Positions 37,561 through 50,549 of a DNA stretch of 64,000 nt are shown piece by piece. The number at the start of each line of letters is the position of its first letter. Position 1 is the first letter of the stretch. Origin of the DNA: Paramecium octaurelia (taxonomy: Eukaryota; Ciliophora; Oligohymenophorea; Peniculida; Parameciidae); the NCBI GenBank assembly GCA_905182995.1, contig CAJJDP010000009.1, forward strand, positions 497,150 through 561,149, written 5' to 3'. A model generated the notes under the pieces. That model was not told the DNA's origin and made no database searches. It worked only from the letters and a program-made list of their open reading frames with translations. A program made the position numbers and the translations under genes.

Positions 37561-39505
37561 TCATTGTAAATTAATCAAATTTTCAATAAGATTTACAAAA
37601 TTTTTTGATACATTTTCAAGAACTTTAATTTAATCTGCTGCATGATGTCTTTTTTCATTCTCAACATTTTTGTGCGTAATCTTCATTAAATTTAAATTAC
37701 TACCAGAATTTTATTCTTCATTTATGTTTTAGTATGATATTTGTAATCCATCAATTTCTTTAATTTAGTTTGTATGTCCACATATATCTTCTTTTTCAGT
37801 CGAATATCGATTTGTTGATCCAAAGGTAATTTATATATCTGAGGGTTCTCAATAGGATTTTCATCATTTTAGCCTTTTATCACTCCAAGATCTTATAGAA
37901 TGAAAGGATTAGTCTTGTATTTGATATCATGAAAAATATCTTAAGGATGTATTTTTTTATTTCTAATAAAATCAAAGCACTTGCTTTCCGATTTAACTAT
38001 TAAATTATTAAATCACAAAGTTTTACATGAATGTTTAGGAGTATATACTTCTACTTCAAATTCTTAAGTTGATAAAATCTCTTATTGAATTCGTAATCCA
38101 TCAACTTACATTGTGGAGAATAATTTAATATGAGGGTTGGTTTCAAAAATGGAGCTTCTTCTTGTCGATGAGGTCTTGGATTCATTAAAGGTTCTAGGAT
38201 TGATCATCATGAGAGATTCGTTCTGTATTTCTTATTACGAGATTGACAAAATATCTTGAGGAAGAGGTAGATTTAATCGATTCAGGAGAGGAGTATTTAT
38301 GGTTTCAGCATAATTTCTGTTGAAATTTTTATTTAAGAAGACTTTGAGTGTATCTGAACTCATTTAACGCAAAGGAGAACTCTCAATTTCATAGTCATAA
38401 GTAATAGCTCTTTCATGATAATATTTAGACTTAATAAATAAAAGTTATACTTTTTCAATGTCTCCGAGGTAATAATAGCAAACACCCAATTTTGTGTAAA
38501 CTTCATTTTCATAATCTAAGTCATTGTTTAACCAAGAATATTGTAGACATTTCTTAAAGAACTTGATTCCAATCTCATATTGTTGCATTTTGATTGAACA
38601 ATTTCCAAGTCCAATCAAAGATTTCATTTTGTATTTATCCATTGTTTATTTTGCATAATTAGCCATAATTCTGGTTTAATTATGATAAAAGATGGCCCAG
38701 TCAAGTTATGATGTTAATTCGAGCATAGAGGCTGCGAAAGTAAGGGTTTCAATTAGTGCGATTGGAGATAAGGTTCCTATGGAGAATGTTAAAATTTGTT
38801 ATGAGAAATCAATTAGCTAATTGAAATGCGATTATTACTTAAGTTTCAACTTTGGATTTGACCAAGTCCATCAAATGTTTTTGTTACTTGTAAAGGTAAA
38901 ATAGATAATTTTTTAATCCGATATTAGATATATTCAATATTTTAAAATAGATAACTTATTGCTTGACTTAAGGATCGAATTTCATTCTCCTTTTCACTTC
39001 ATTAGAATCAATATTTTCTTAGGTGACAATTAATTGTTTCTATTGAGATCTGCTACCCTATTGAAAGAGTCTATTTTTTGGTGCTGGTATTGCAGTTCTA
39101 TTGGTTTCTTGTGGCGATGAGTCTTGTTTGTTGTCTAAACTAAATTGTGAGTCCACTCTTCTTATAAGATTATTTCTGCTTGAATGAAAAGTTGATCTCA
39201 TTTTAATTTGACCTCTAAAAGCAGAGCTAGAACCTGAATCATATTCTGCTTCATTCATTCTGTGTGTAGAATATCCAGTTCGTTGAGTTGTGTTGTAGGT
39301 TGTTCCACTCTGTAATCTCGATTGTTGCGATAACGACTATTAGGAATTTTGTGATTGCTTTATAAGTACATTCTTTAATCTATCCAAATTTATTCACTAA
39401 TTCTTACTTTTAAGAGTCTACTAATTTGAATTAGACTGCACTCCTCAGTCGTTTTTCTTAACTATCATTAGTTTTTAATTTCAGAGCAGATGAAATTGGC
39501 CGCAT
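37561..39505 (-). CDS. TPR-repeat protein, 613 aa
   Basis: Five exons with introns 39380-39407, 38817-38838, 37997-38026 and 37681-37703 (the last ending AAG). The first 170 residues are Ser/Gln/Arg rich and disordered. Residues about 210-345 hold helical pairs typical of tetratricopeptide repeats: AASMLELTSQLDWAIFYHNQ, MKSLIGLGNCSIKMQQYEIG and VYTKLGVCYYYLGDIEKVQL. The C-terminus is charged. TPRs form concave surfaces that bind peptides in assembly and transport complexes. A 69-base A/T-rich stretch near 38890-38960 reads open but could hide another intron, so that part is less certain. Confidence 0.8.
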
Positions 39506-39974
39506 CTCTTTTATTAAATTATATTAATAATTGAACTAATATTGGTAATAAAATTACGCTATCCAAAGAATTTATCAATAGATTCTCATGGATTGAAGTT
39601 AGCTTCTTCTTTTTAAGAGAATAAGAATGCCTCCGCATTTATTAAAGAATAAATATACTTATATTTCGATAGTGATTCATGTTGATTTGATTTATTAAGA
39701 TTACTTAATCTAAGATTTTAGAAGAAATTTATAACCAAATATCATCATGGAACTAGAGATATGATATTGGAAACAAAGAATTGTAGACCCTTTTAAGCAG
39801 TACAAAAAAATAGTATCTATTATATCAAATTTAAAAATAGATGTATTTTTATAACTGCTTACTACTATCTAGTTCTACACTTTTGACGAATAGTCGAATC
39901 GAAAAACTTATAATAGAATATATTATCTTATGTTCATTATAATCTCATATGTTCATTTTATTATCAACTTTTTA
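39506..39974. other. Intergenic, 469 bp
   Basis: Spacer between two minus-strand genes, with runs of T near 40050-40080 just inside the RING gene. No feature is supported. Confidence 0.5.
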
Positions 39975-41520
39975 TCATTAAGACAGCGGTTACATTCCAT
40001 CTTATATCATCACTAAAGGATCTTCATTTAAATTTCTTACAATACTTTTTTTTTTGTTTTATTATAAGGTTTTTTTTTTTTTGTAATCATTCATTTGCTA
40101 TAAATATTCTTCTAATTTTTATTCTGTCAATTCTTCTCTACAAATTGGGCAAAATTGAATCTTATTGTTTGTTATCAACCATGTTGATAAACAATCAGCA
40201 TGAAATACATGAATACAAGGTGTCACTCTACATACTGAATTTCTTTAATATTCAAGATAGCAAATGATGCAAGTTTCATATTACTTACAGTCAATCTTCT
40301 TTTCTATTATTAATGGGTGATGATCTAACTCAGACCAAGGCATTTTACACATATAATAATCAATTTATTTTTAATTGACTTACTATTTTTATATCTCCAG
40401 TGGGACTTATTGTGGAAATATTCTAATTCTATTATTTCTTCTATATCTGATCATAGTAATTATAATCCATGTAAGCACTAAAATGGCCGCTAGAGATACC
40501 AAGAGGTAAATAAGAATCTAATTTATATTCACTCCAGCGTCTGGAGATGGGATACTGATATTAATGTTAAGCTCACAAGTACCTGGCACAACAAATGTTA
40601 ATAAAAGGCGATTAAACCTAGAGTTACTTTAGATAAATACCTCTATAAATCTTAGTTATGATTTAGTAGTTTAACAACTATAATCTCTGATATAGATAAG
40701 GATGTAGAATCTTAAGAAAACGAGTAAGTGTAATTATTAAATTACGGCGTAGCGACTCCATAGACAAAGTTTTCAAACATTATATACACAAAGATTGAAG
40801 ATTTCTTAGAGAACAGTACATTTTTGAATTCTAAATCTAATTAAATAGTTTCTAACTAAGTCGTTTGTTGAAAATAGAAGTACTGTGTTTCACTTATTGT
40901 CATATTTTCTAATTTATTATCTATCAAGATGGGAGTAGCCATCTTGGAACAGTCCAAATCAACTCTATTTACTTTACATAAACATGAGCCAAATTAACAA
41001 GAGCCTAAAGAGCTTGAAGTGCATTTGTTAGGACAAGGAACTTCATCACTTTGTGTTATTTTTATGTTATATTAATAAGTTTTCCCTTCTTCTCTTTTTA
41101 AATTTGTGATATAAAATTTATCACCTTATTTATAGGAAAGTGGGGGTATTACTATGTTTTGATAGCTTTTGTGAAGATAATCACCATTCATATCAGTATA
41201 TTTGGCATTTGTATTTTTGTTGCCCAAAACTGAAGGAGGACTGTTTTGATTAATTGTAAACTACAAATCGACATCACCATCATTTGGTGTTGTGAATATT
41301 AATCTTTTATTATCTATTATTATTACTCTATCTAAAGATATTTCTAACAGTCAGGTTTTGTAATTTGAAATAGCAAAGTTCCTTGTTCTACCTCTTATAC
41401 CACCCTGTATTCAGAATCCTCCAAATTGTAATATTTTCCTTATTAAAAGTAATCCTAATTGATATATATTTCCTTTATTCCAAGTCCAGTTACAAAGAAG
41501 TAAAATAACAAGAGAAACAT
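39975..41520 (-). CDS. Membrane RING-H2 E3 ligase, 499 aa
   Basis: Three exons with introns 41304-41326 (ending AAG) and 40618-40640. The start MFLLLFYFFVTGLGIKEIYI is a signal peptide. A large extracytoplasmic region (to about residue 335) has a cysteine cluster CPNKCTSSSLGSCQFGSCLC and strand-rich sequence. One membrane helix follows (ILIYLLVSLAAILVLTWIII), then basic residues (RYRRNNRIR) and a RING-H2 finger: CIICYLEY, CRVTPCIHVFHADCLSTWL, CPICREE. The order (signal, lumenal domain, helix, RING-H2) matches the PA-TM-RING architecture, although the lumenal part is not a recognisable PA domain. It probably ubiquitinates membrane cargo in the endosomal or secretory system. Confidence 0.88.
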
Positions 41521-42218
41521 TTTTGTTCTTTTAATAATTATGTTTTATTAAAAATCTTTTTGTATAAATTCAAATATATTCCCTTTAATTTCCTACTGAT
41601 TCTTCAGGACTTCAATCTAATCCAAAAATACAAGGTTTTTAAATTTGTCAACCCTTATTTCTAAAAAATAGCTACAACAAAAAATAATAAAATGATAGGA
41701 TATTTTTGTATTTGGACATTTTAATAATCTCATTTTTATTTTTTTTATTCTATTTAATACTTTAGCAATAATTTCAGAATTTGATCTATTTCTTCAACAA
41801 TTCCTTTTATCTGTTTGAATAATTGTAAAATAATTATGAAGCTAAGAAGAGAAGCATTTACATTAATAAATATATATGTACAACACTTAATTTTAGTTCA
41901 ACTAATATACACATAAGTTTTTATTACAAATTTGGATATATTTAACATGAGAAATATCAAGGGAATTACAAATTATTGTTTGCCTAAGTTTTAATAACTA
42001 TATATTAAAGTACTGACTTTTAAATTATGCTGGTTTTTTGATAATTTCACAGAATTGATCAAAATATCAGCGATTGTTTCTTATACACATTGTCTCAGTG
42101 ATTTCATTGAAAATAACTATGATTGTAGGGTAAAACTAAATTTATGTCTCAAGCAGACTTAATTCTTGAAAAGCTCTATATATATTTGATTAATATAATT
42201 GTAAATTTATAATAATCA
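41521..42218. other. Divergent intergenic region, 698 bp
   Basis: This lies between the RING gene (minus) and the NEK-like kinase (plus). Only short, A/T-driven frames are open. No RNA gene or repeat is visible. Confidence 0.5.
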
Positions 42219-43330
<1,112 letters not shown>

Positions 43331-43371
43331 AACACTTTTAAATATATATATTTCATTATCAATTTAATTTT

Positions 43372-44379
43372 ATGAGCCATAGAAGACTTTCTAATAATTA
43401 TTCTGAAAAACTTGATACATCTGGAGATGTTGGTCTTCCTAAAACCTAGGAAATCTCGGAATTATTTTTGAATTACCTAAAAGCTTAATCCATCAGTGAG
43501 TCAGATTGCTTGTCAAGATCTAAAGATATTTTGTAGAAATTGTAAACTGCTATCATCTTATTCAGCTGTTACGAAGCTATTACCTTTTTCGGTTGTTTGA
43601 CTGTCTTAATCATTAGTCTGGAACTCAAAATAATTTTTATTGCAATAGGATTATTTTTCAAATTATTGACATTCATCTATCTAATATTTTAAGTAAGAAA
43701 ACAAATTAAATGTATTGGATTGAAATCTACAATCACAAGGAAAATATTCTTAGAAATATTAAAATAGGATAAAACTATTGATCCAGAGAATAGAGTTGAA
43801 ATAAGATTAGTGGATTTCAATGTAGCCACAAAATTGACTTTCAAGAAGTTTATTCAAGAGTTTACTATTTTTCATAGAAAATCTTTTATTACTGTCCTAA
43901 TTCTAACAATAGTAATCTATGTATTATATTTTAACTTAATTCTCTAAGAATCCAAGGTTAATTAATATTTGATTTTCTCCGAATTTGCATTAATTACATT
44001 ACCACTTACACTCACTATTATATCATTGACTCTACTACTACTATTCCTTCTGATTAATTGCCTTATCAATCTTGTTGACATGATAGTCCGATTATTTATC
44101 AATATTTTCATTTCCGTTCCAAGACTTATAAGATTTTTACTAATGATTTTCAGGATCAAAAAAGAGAATCATTCTGTTTTAATGAAATATGTTCACACTT
44201 AACATACATCAAAGGATATTTGCTCTATTTGCCTGTGTTCATTTTAAAATCAATGTATTTTACTACCATGCTAACATTTATTTCACATTGATTGTATTGA
44301 AAAATGGTTTTTTGGCAACAATTCGTGTCCTATATGCAGAGCAAAAATTAATAATAACGACGATAACCAACAAAAATGA
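43372..44379 (+). CDS. Multi-pass membrane RING-H2 protein, 335 aa
   Basis: A single exon of 336 codons. Residues about 70-115 hold two membrane helices, and 175-265 hold two or three more (SEFALITLPLTLTIISLTLL). A C-terminal RING-H2 finger spans about 280-325: CSICLCSFQNQCILLPCQHL, FHIDCIEKWFF and CPICRAKI. The order is membrane helices first, RING facing the cytosol, so it is probably an E3 ligase acting at a membrane. It lies 41 bp after the NEK-like gene on the same strand and 2 kb from another membrane RING gene of different design. Confidence 0.9.
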
Positions 44380-44679
44380 ACCTTATTTGTAATATTATAT
44401 TTACTATATTAATTAATTTTAATTATAATTTTAAAGTAAATAAAATATAATTAAATTTGAAATGTTGACTTTTGAATCAAAATACTCTCAAATATTGATC
44501 AATTTATATTCATTCAATTAAACAATAACAATAAACAGGCATAATATAAATATTAGAATGAATAAAAATCAATTTTTATGGTAAAATTTGATTGGCTGAT
44601 TTTTGCATCATTTGGATTTATATCCCATATACAACCTCCACTTTTAAATTATATTAATTTCAATTCAAAATATACAAAA

Positions 44680-44988
44680 ATGGCTGGAAAATCAGGAAAA
44701 GGAATCGGTAAAGTAAGTGCAAAGAGACACGCAAGAAAACCAAACAAAGCCTCAATTGAAGGAATCACAAAACCTGCTATCAGAAGATTAGCTAGAAGAG
44801 GAGGTGTCAAGAGAATTTCATCATTCCTCTATGATGACTCAAGAAATGTTTTAAAGAGTTTCTTAGAGAATGTTGTCAGAGATGCTATCACATACACTGA
44901 GCATGCTAGAAGAAAGACCGTCACTGTTATGGATGTTGTTTACTCATTAAAGAGATAAGGAAGAACACTCTATGGATTCGGTGCATGA
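44680..44988 (+). CDS. Histone H4, ciliate type, 102 aa
   Basis: A single exon giving 102 residues, the usual length. The tail [20 protein letters not shown] and the core [19 protein letters not shown], then [20 protein letters not shown], identify H4. It resembles ciliate H4 in [15 protein letters not shown]. Some positions that are nearly invariant elsewhere differ: [10 protein letters not shown] instead of AMDVVYALKR, and a final GFGA instead of GFGG. An in-frame ATG lies 34 codons upstream (44578), but that extension is hydrophobic and unlike any H4, so I start at 44680. H4 packages DNA with H3 in nucleosomes. Confidence 0.97.
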
Positions 44989-45781
44989 GTTTTATTTTCA
45001 TTCAGAATTAATTAATTCTATTCATATATCTTCTTCCTTTTGCTTTTCCATATTTTATATAGTATTTTAATCTAAATTTATTGATATAAAAAATCAATAA
45101 AAATTTTATCAATACCCTTAAATCTTCTTCAACATATATTGAATAAATGATCAAAGGTTAATGATATGGATTCAAAGTTGTTTCTTGAAATAGTTTAGGA
45201 CTTTTAGGGGTTTCTTATTTCATATACCAATCTTGTAATATTAGTACTTACTTAGCCACTTACTTTAATATTCCAAACTATATTTCTTAATGTCAATTCT
45301 AAATTAATATAGATTAAAACCAATTCTCAATTTATGGAATAGGATTTTATTTTTTTATATAATATTTATTAGATCATTCATTTTTGAACGATATTTATTA
45401 ATAATTAAACAACAATTGCTTTACATTTATATAAATATTTTATTAAATATTTTTTGAATAAAATATCAGAATAAATTTTGGGTTATATACTTTATATTAA
45501 AATCAAGTTTGAGAATCATTTAGTAATAATATTTTATTGAATACCTATTAATGTACATTAAGTAAATAATAAAGAGTGATATTCAATCAAGGTTCATCGA
45601 TAAACCAGGTTTAATTAATAATTCTTTGTTAGAAATTATTAATAAAAATGAATGAGTGAAGGAAATTTAATTATATTGTTTTTGAATAGTATTTAAATAA
45701 AAAAGTATTATTTGGAAATATATTGCATGAAATTCGTGAAGAAAAAACAAAAAATTAATTTTTAATTAAATCTTTTTCAAA
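44989..45781. other. Intergenic, 793 bp; nothing seen
   Basis: A/T-rich spacer between histone H4 and uL24, both on the plus strand. No convincing reading frame, RNA gene or repeat. It should contain the H4 3' end and the uL24 promoter. Confidence 0.55.
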
Positions 45782-46263
45782 ATGAAAACCCATGTCGAAG
45801 TTTCAAGTTAAAGAAGAAAGGGCAGAAGAGCCCAATTAGGAGCACCATCAAACATCAGATATAAATTAATGAGCGCTCATCTATCTAAAGATTTAAGAAA
45901 GAAATACAATGTTAGAGCATTGCCAGTTAGAAAGGATGATGAAGTCACTGTTGTTAGGGGTATAATTGTAAAATTGAGCATAGGCACACATAAGGGAACA
46001 AAGGGTAAAGTTTCATCAGTTTACAGAAAGAGATGGGTTATTCAAATTGAGAAACTCACCAGAACAAAGGCCAATGGTATTTTAATAATGTTATTGTAGG
46101 AATGCCATACTAAATCCCAATCAGAGCATCATAATGCATTATCACAAAACCCTACCTCAATGAAGACAGAAAATAATTGTTAGCAAGAAAGGCATCAGCC
46201 AAAGTGTCAACAAAGGGAAAGGGTGAAAAACACACAACTGAAAGCACTAAGAAAGCTGATTGA
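45782..46263 (+). CDS. RPL26: Large-subunit ribosomal protein uL24 (RPL26), 144 aa
   Basis: Three exons with introns 45960-45983 (24 nt) and 46077-46099 (23 nt). The N-terminal block [20 protein letters not shown] and [20 protein letters not shown], then the KOW-type motif [13 protein letters not shown], are diagnostic. The protein binds 23S/25S-type rRNA near the peptide exit tunnel. The first intron is a multiple of three and has no TGA in frame, so unspliced message would stay readable. Its removal is required because it would split the VVRG-THKG motif. Length fits the eukaryotic family. Confidence 0.96.
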
Positions 46264-46346
46264 TTTATTAAAATATAGAAGTACATTAGAAATATTTTTT
46301 TTTGGTTGCCACATATTTATTTATAAAAGTAATATATACTAAAATG

Positions 46347-47587
46347 TCATTATTCATCATCTTCTAACTAAAATCCATTAAATTTTTTTAAATTTTCTAA
46401 ATTGGGAAAGTGTTTCTCAAAGTTTTTAGCCAAATTCAAGATTTTTGCTGCAACTTCTACTAACTAATCTTGATCAACTTAAATAATTTAAGCAACATCC
46501 TTAATCTATGAAATAGATAAAATTACATACTTAACTATCAGCATTGAAAGTAGTATCCAATTGTTCAACTATTTTAAATGCTACAAAAATTAAAGCAGCA
46601 GCCAATAAAGTATAATTGTACTTGCCACATATCTCATAATCAAACAAAACCATTTTGGAAAGATACAAACATAGTTTTTTTAAATATTTGTAATTTTTCT
46701 CAAGCAAATTAGATTCAATGAAACAATTAGTAAGAATTAAATTGTACATGTCAAAAAGTGTTCCACCAACTAGATCAAACCCGATAGTTTAGAGAATGTC
46801 ACTCTCTTTCTTTTTAATTTGATCAGTTGTTAATTTTTTATGAGCTATTTTCTCATAAACTACAGATAATTTCATTGGATGAATTTCTTCATATTTGGCA
46901 GCAATGAACATAGATGTGACACCACATAGATGTAAATCAGACACTTCTAATTGCTTTTCACTTTTTGCAAAATAGAAATCCAAGGTTCTCACAGCAACGA
47001 AGAATGTTTAATCGGTGCATTTATAAGAGCAAAGTACTTCTACCATCCAATCAATCATTTTAGCTCTTAAATTACTGGGAATTGAATGATTCTTCAAGAA
47101 TTCTTGTGGTGTTGATTTTTTCTAAATAATTTTTATTGTTAAATACTTCTTATTCTTTTAAATAGAAAAATATTTCCTCTGTGTAAAACTTTTACAGATT
47201 TTTATTTTCCTGAATGGTGTGATCAAATTTTGGCTTCAATGTGATGTTCTACAATTCCTGGGGCAGAGTATAGAGTTTAGTAGTAAGTCCTTTGTGTTGG
47301 GGCACATTTTCTTTGTCTTCCAATACATCCTGATTGAGTGATCTCTTTACTCTCTCTTAATTCATCATTTTCCTTCTTAAATCATTGTTGCTACTAAGCA
47401 TCGACTTGTTGATTTGTTGAGTGTCTTGATTTATATACATCATGCATTTACCTTCATTATACAACATGGTCAAATTCTTTCTGACTGGGTCTCTGTTTTC
47501 TATATAGGTCTTGGTGATTCTTCTTAAGGGTTATTACTATTGATTTTCAGGAACTCCGCTTAGTGATCTGTTGTACTTAATTTCCAT
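46347..47587 (-). CDS. Cyclin of the A/B type, 396 aa
   Basis: Three exons with introns 47122-47146 and 46506-46530 (25 nt each). The cyclin box begins near residue 160: NLRAKMIDWMVEVLCSYKC matches the MRxxLVDWLVEV signature. It continues with LHLCGVTSMFIAAKYEEIHP and SDILQTIGFDLVGGTLFDMY, and a second cyclin fold follows (NYTLLAAALIFVAFKI). The N-terminus is basic; I do not see a clear RxxLxxxxN destruction box, though RSLNQDVLEDKEN (near residue 90) is similar. It should activate a CDK in the cell cycle. The start codon is 137 bp from the divergent kinesin gene. Confidence 0.93.
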
Positions 47588-47724
47588 TATTTATTCGTTA
47601 AAATAATTAACGTCGCGCAAAATTAATTATAATATAAAATCCAGAAAACATAGGAAATAAAAATAATAATAAAAATAGTCCCTTTTCACTTTATTTTATA
47701 AAATAAAATTTACAAGTTCATACA
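47588..47724. promoter_or_regulatory. Shared divergent promoter region of cyclin and kinesin genes
   Basis: These 137 bases separate the cyclin start (minus) from the kinesin start (plus). The sequence is A/T rich and includes a gtcgcgc patch near 47613. A bidirectional promoter would let two cell-division genes be expressed together, but this is inferred from position only. Confidence 0.45.
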
Positions 47725-50107
47725 ATGAAATAAAACAATGGTTAAACTCCAAACAATGAAAACTTAAGAGTAGTTATAAGAGTCCGTCCACCAATGGCTA
47801 GAGAAATTCGGGATGGCAAATTCATCTCAACTGTGCAGGTTGCTCCAGATAATTTATAACTTTGCATATTTGATTATCATGCAATTGAGCTTGTTCCGGA
47901 TGAAGATTTAGAACAATATGTTTCAAATCCATCAAATTACACTCTCCATTAATTCACATTTGATTATGTCTATGACCAAGACAGCACTTAAGAATAAGTA
48001 TATAATACCACAGCAGCATTATCAGTAGATTCAACTTTGCAAGGATACAATTCAACTATAATTGCATACGGTCAAACTGGAACTGGTAAAACATACACAA
48101 TGCACGGATTTAGTTTCAACCCTAATTCAGATTAATTAGGTATCATACCAAGATCTTTGCATAACATATTTAATCACATTTAAATGAAAAGTAATTCATC
48201 TACAACCTTTATGGTTCGAGCATCATATTTGCAGATATATAATGAAAACATTAGTGATTTATTAAGAGACTCTGCATCTTTGAATATAAGAGAAGACAAA
48301 AAAAGAGGGGTTTTTGTTGAAAACCTGTCAGAATGGGCAGTAAGGGGTCCAGCTGAAATTTATTAATTAATGCGTAAAGGTAATGCTAAAAGAGTAACAG
48401 CAAGTACAAGAATGAATGATACAAGTTCAAGAAGTCATGCTGTTTTCATTATTACTGTTGAACAGATAGAAGAGAAAGCTGAAGGGAAATCTGCAAAAGT
48501 TGGAAAATTGAACTTGGTAGATTTGGCTGGTAGTGAGAGAGTGAGAGTAACAGGAGCAACTGGTCAAAGATTAGAAGAATCCAAAAAAATTAATTAATCT
48601 TTGTCTGCTTTAGGAAATGTCATTGCAGCTTTGACTGAAAATAGAGGTACTAAACCTCATATTCCTTATAGAGATTCAAAAATTACAAGATTATTAGAAG
48701 ATTCTCTCGGTGGGAATTGTAAAACTACCTTCATGGCCATGATATCACCAGCAATTGATGCTTTTGGAGAGTCCTTATCAACATTAAAATTTGCAAATAG
48801 AGCTAAAACCATAAAAAATACTCCAATTGTGAATTAAGATGGAGATCAAGGGGCTTTGTTAAGAAAATATCAATTAGAAATTCAGAAATTGAAATCAGAA
48901 TTAGAAGAGAGAACAAAGTAACCACTTGAAAATCTAGTTAATGAATTAGAAAAAGAAAAACAAAAGGCTTTGGAAGATAAGTAAGAAGCTCAATCTGCTT
49001 ATGAATAAAGATCCAAAGATTTGTTTAAAGAAACTGAATTGAGAAAGTAATTAGAAGAGAAGATTTCTGCATTAAATTCTCAGATGCTAGTAGGTGGATA
49101 AAAGATAGAAGAAACTCCTTAATTTTAAAGTGCCTTAGAGAAATAATAAAGATTAATAAGATAGTAATACTAAGAAAAATTAACTGAATTAGAAAAAGAG
49201 AGACAATCAATTGAAGAGGATAAAGCTTAAACAGATAAGTATAAGCAATTATTGCTAAAATAAAGAGATATTATGATAGCATTAACTAATAGGTTAAATG
49301 ATAGAGATGAAACCATCCTTCAATTATAGGAAGAATTGGATGTTTATGAAAAACTATAAAAAGAGAATGAGGATCAACTTCATTCAAAGTAAATAAGATT
49401 GGAATAATTTGAAGAATTACTATTGGAAAATAAGGTTGAGATTCCTCTAGTGTTGCAAAATCAAAAGTAATTTAACAAAGAAAAAGTTGTAGATATTTAA
49501 AATGATTTATAAATTTAGAAATTGGAATCCATACCTGTATAAACTTTACATACTAATTAATAAGTCTAATCTGATGCTCTTATATCTTATGAACTTAAAA
49601 ATTAAATTGAAATCAACAAATAAATCTAATTCGATTTGAAATTAACAAGAACTGAATTAGATAAATACAAAAATGAACTAGATTAATTGAAGAAAAAATA
49701 GAATACAGAATAAAACACTTTAATTGAGAATGCTAGAAAATCAGTTGATAGAATATTGGAATAATTAACTTCTTAATAGAGTGAATAAAGCTTAGGAAAT
49801 GTTGCTAAAGAATTAAATTAATTATAAAAAATGCTAAAGTAAGGCTAATAACCAGCAAGAGGTCATATGAAAGGTCAATACTCTTTTAGTAAATCAACAA
49901 GTGATTCGCCAAATAAAATAATACTGATAAATAAATAAAATGATTAAATGGCTAAATCAACAGGACAATTAGTGAAATTGATGTAAATGAAGCCATAACC
50001 TAAACAAAATTAATCTCCTGTCTAAAGGTAATCCATCTATATTAATATTTAGTTCCAAACTGAAATAAAAACAAAAATCAGTGGAAGATCTCTGGAGTTA
50101 AATTTGA
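47725..50107 (+). CDS. Kinesin with N-terminal motor, 785 aa
   Basis: Two exons; a single 25-nt intron (50028-50052) near the 3' end. The motor domain spans residues about 10-370 with the P-loop GQTGTGKT at 116-123, switch [12 protein letters not shown], switch [11 protein letters not shown] and the microtubule-binding [20 protein letters not shown] coiled-coil stalk follows (about 385-700), and a short basic/Gln tail. The layout is that of plus-end-directed kinesins; the motor wording [18 protein letters not shown] is close to families used in cilia and spindle work, but the class cannot be fixed by eye. Without removing the last intron the frame would run on past 50500, so the end point depends on it. 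Confidence 0.94.
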
Positions 50108-50549
50108 AAGCTTTTTTTAGTATAAAGTCTCTTGATATTATTTTTAATATTCAATATATTAGACATTAAAAATCAATTAACTAATTTTTCACACAATCAA
50201 TTTCATATCGAATTCAGATATCTGTTAAATATTAATAATTATTTATGGAAATTAATTAAACTATATAAATTTTGCAACTGTATATTGAAAGAAATTCTAA
50301 AATTTTAAAGTTATTTGAATTTATGTTTAAATGTTGCTAATTCTTATCCAAAATACCAAATAAAACCAAACTTATTCGACCTTTCTAAATTAGGAATATA
50401 TATTTATATCCTCTCTTAAATTTCTATTCTCATTCATAATTAATTTATTTCACTTTACCAAACAACCAGAAAGTGAGAATAATTAAATTTAGAGAGAATT
50501 GATTAATTATTCATAAATAAAAATATTACTTAAAAATTAGATGATAAAC
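50108..50549. other. Convergent intergenic region, 442 bp
   Basis: This lies between the 3' ends of the kinesin and succinyl-CoA ligase genes. The kinesin frame happens to stay free of TGA here if its last intron is ignored. I see no other feature. Confidence 0.5.

Noticed and set aside
44578-44679. N-terminal extension of histone H4
   Set aside because: The upstream ATG is in frame, but the 34 extra residues are hydrophobic and absent from H4; length without them is exactly 102.
50108-50500. Read-through extension of kinesin
   Set aside because: The frame is free of TGA to about 50500, but a consensus 25-nt intron at 50028-50052 gives a sensible end at 50107, and the extension has spacer-like composition.
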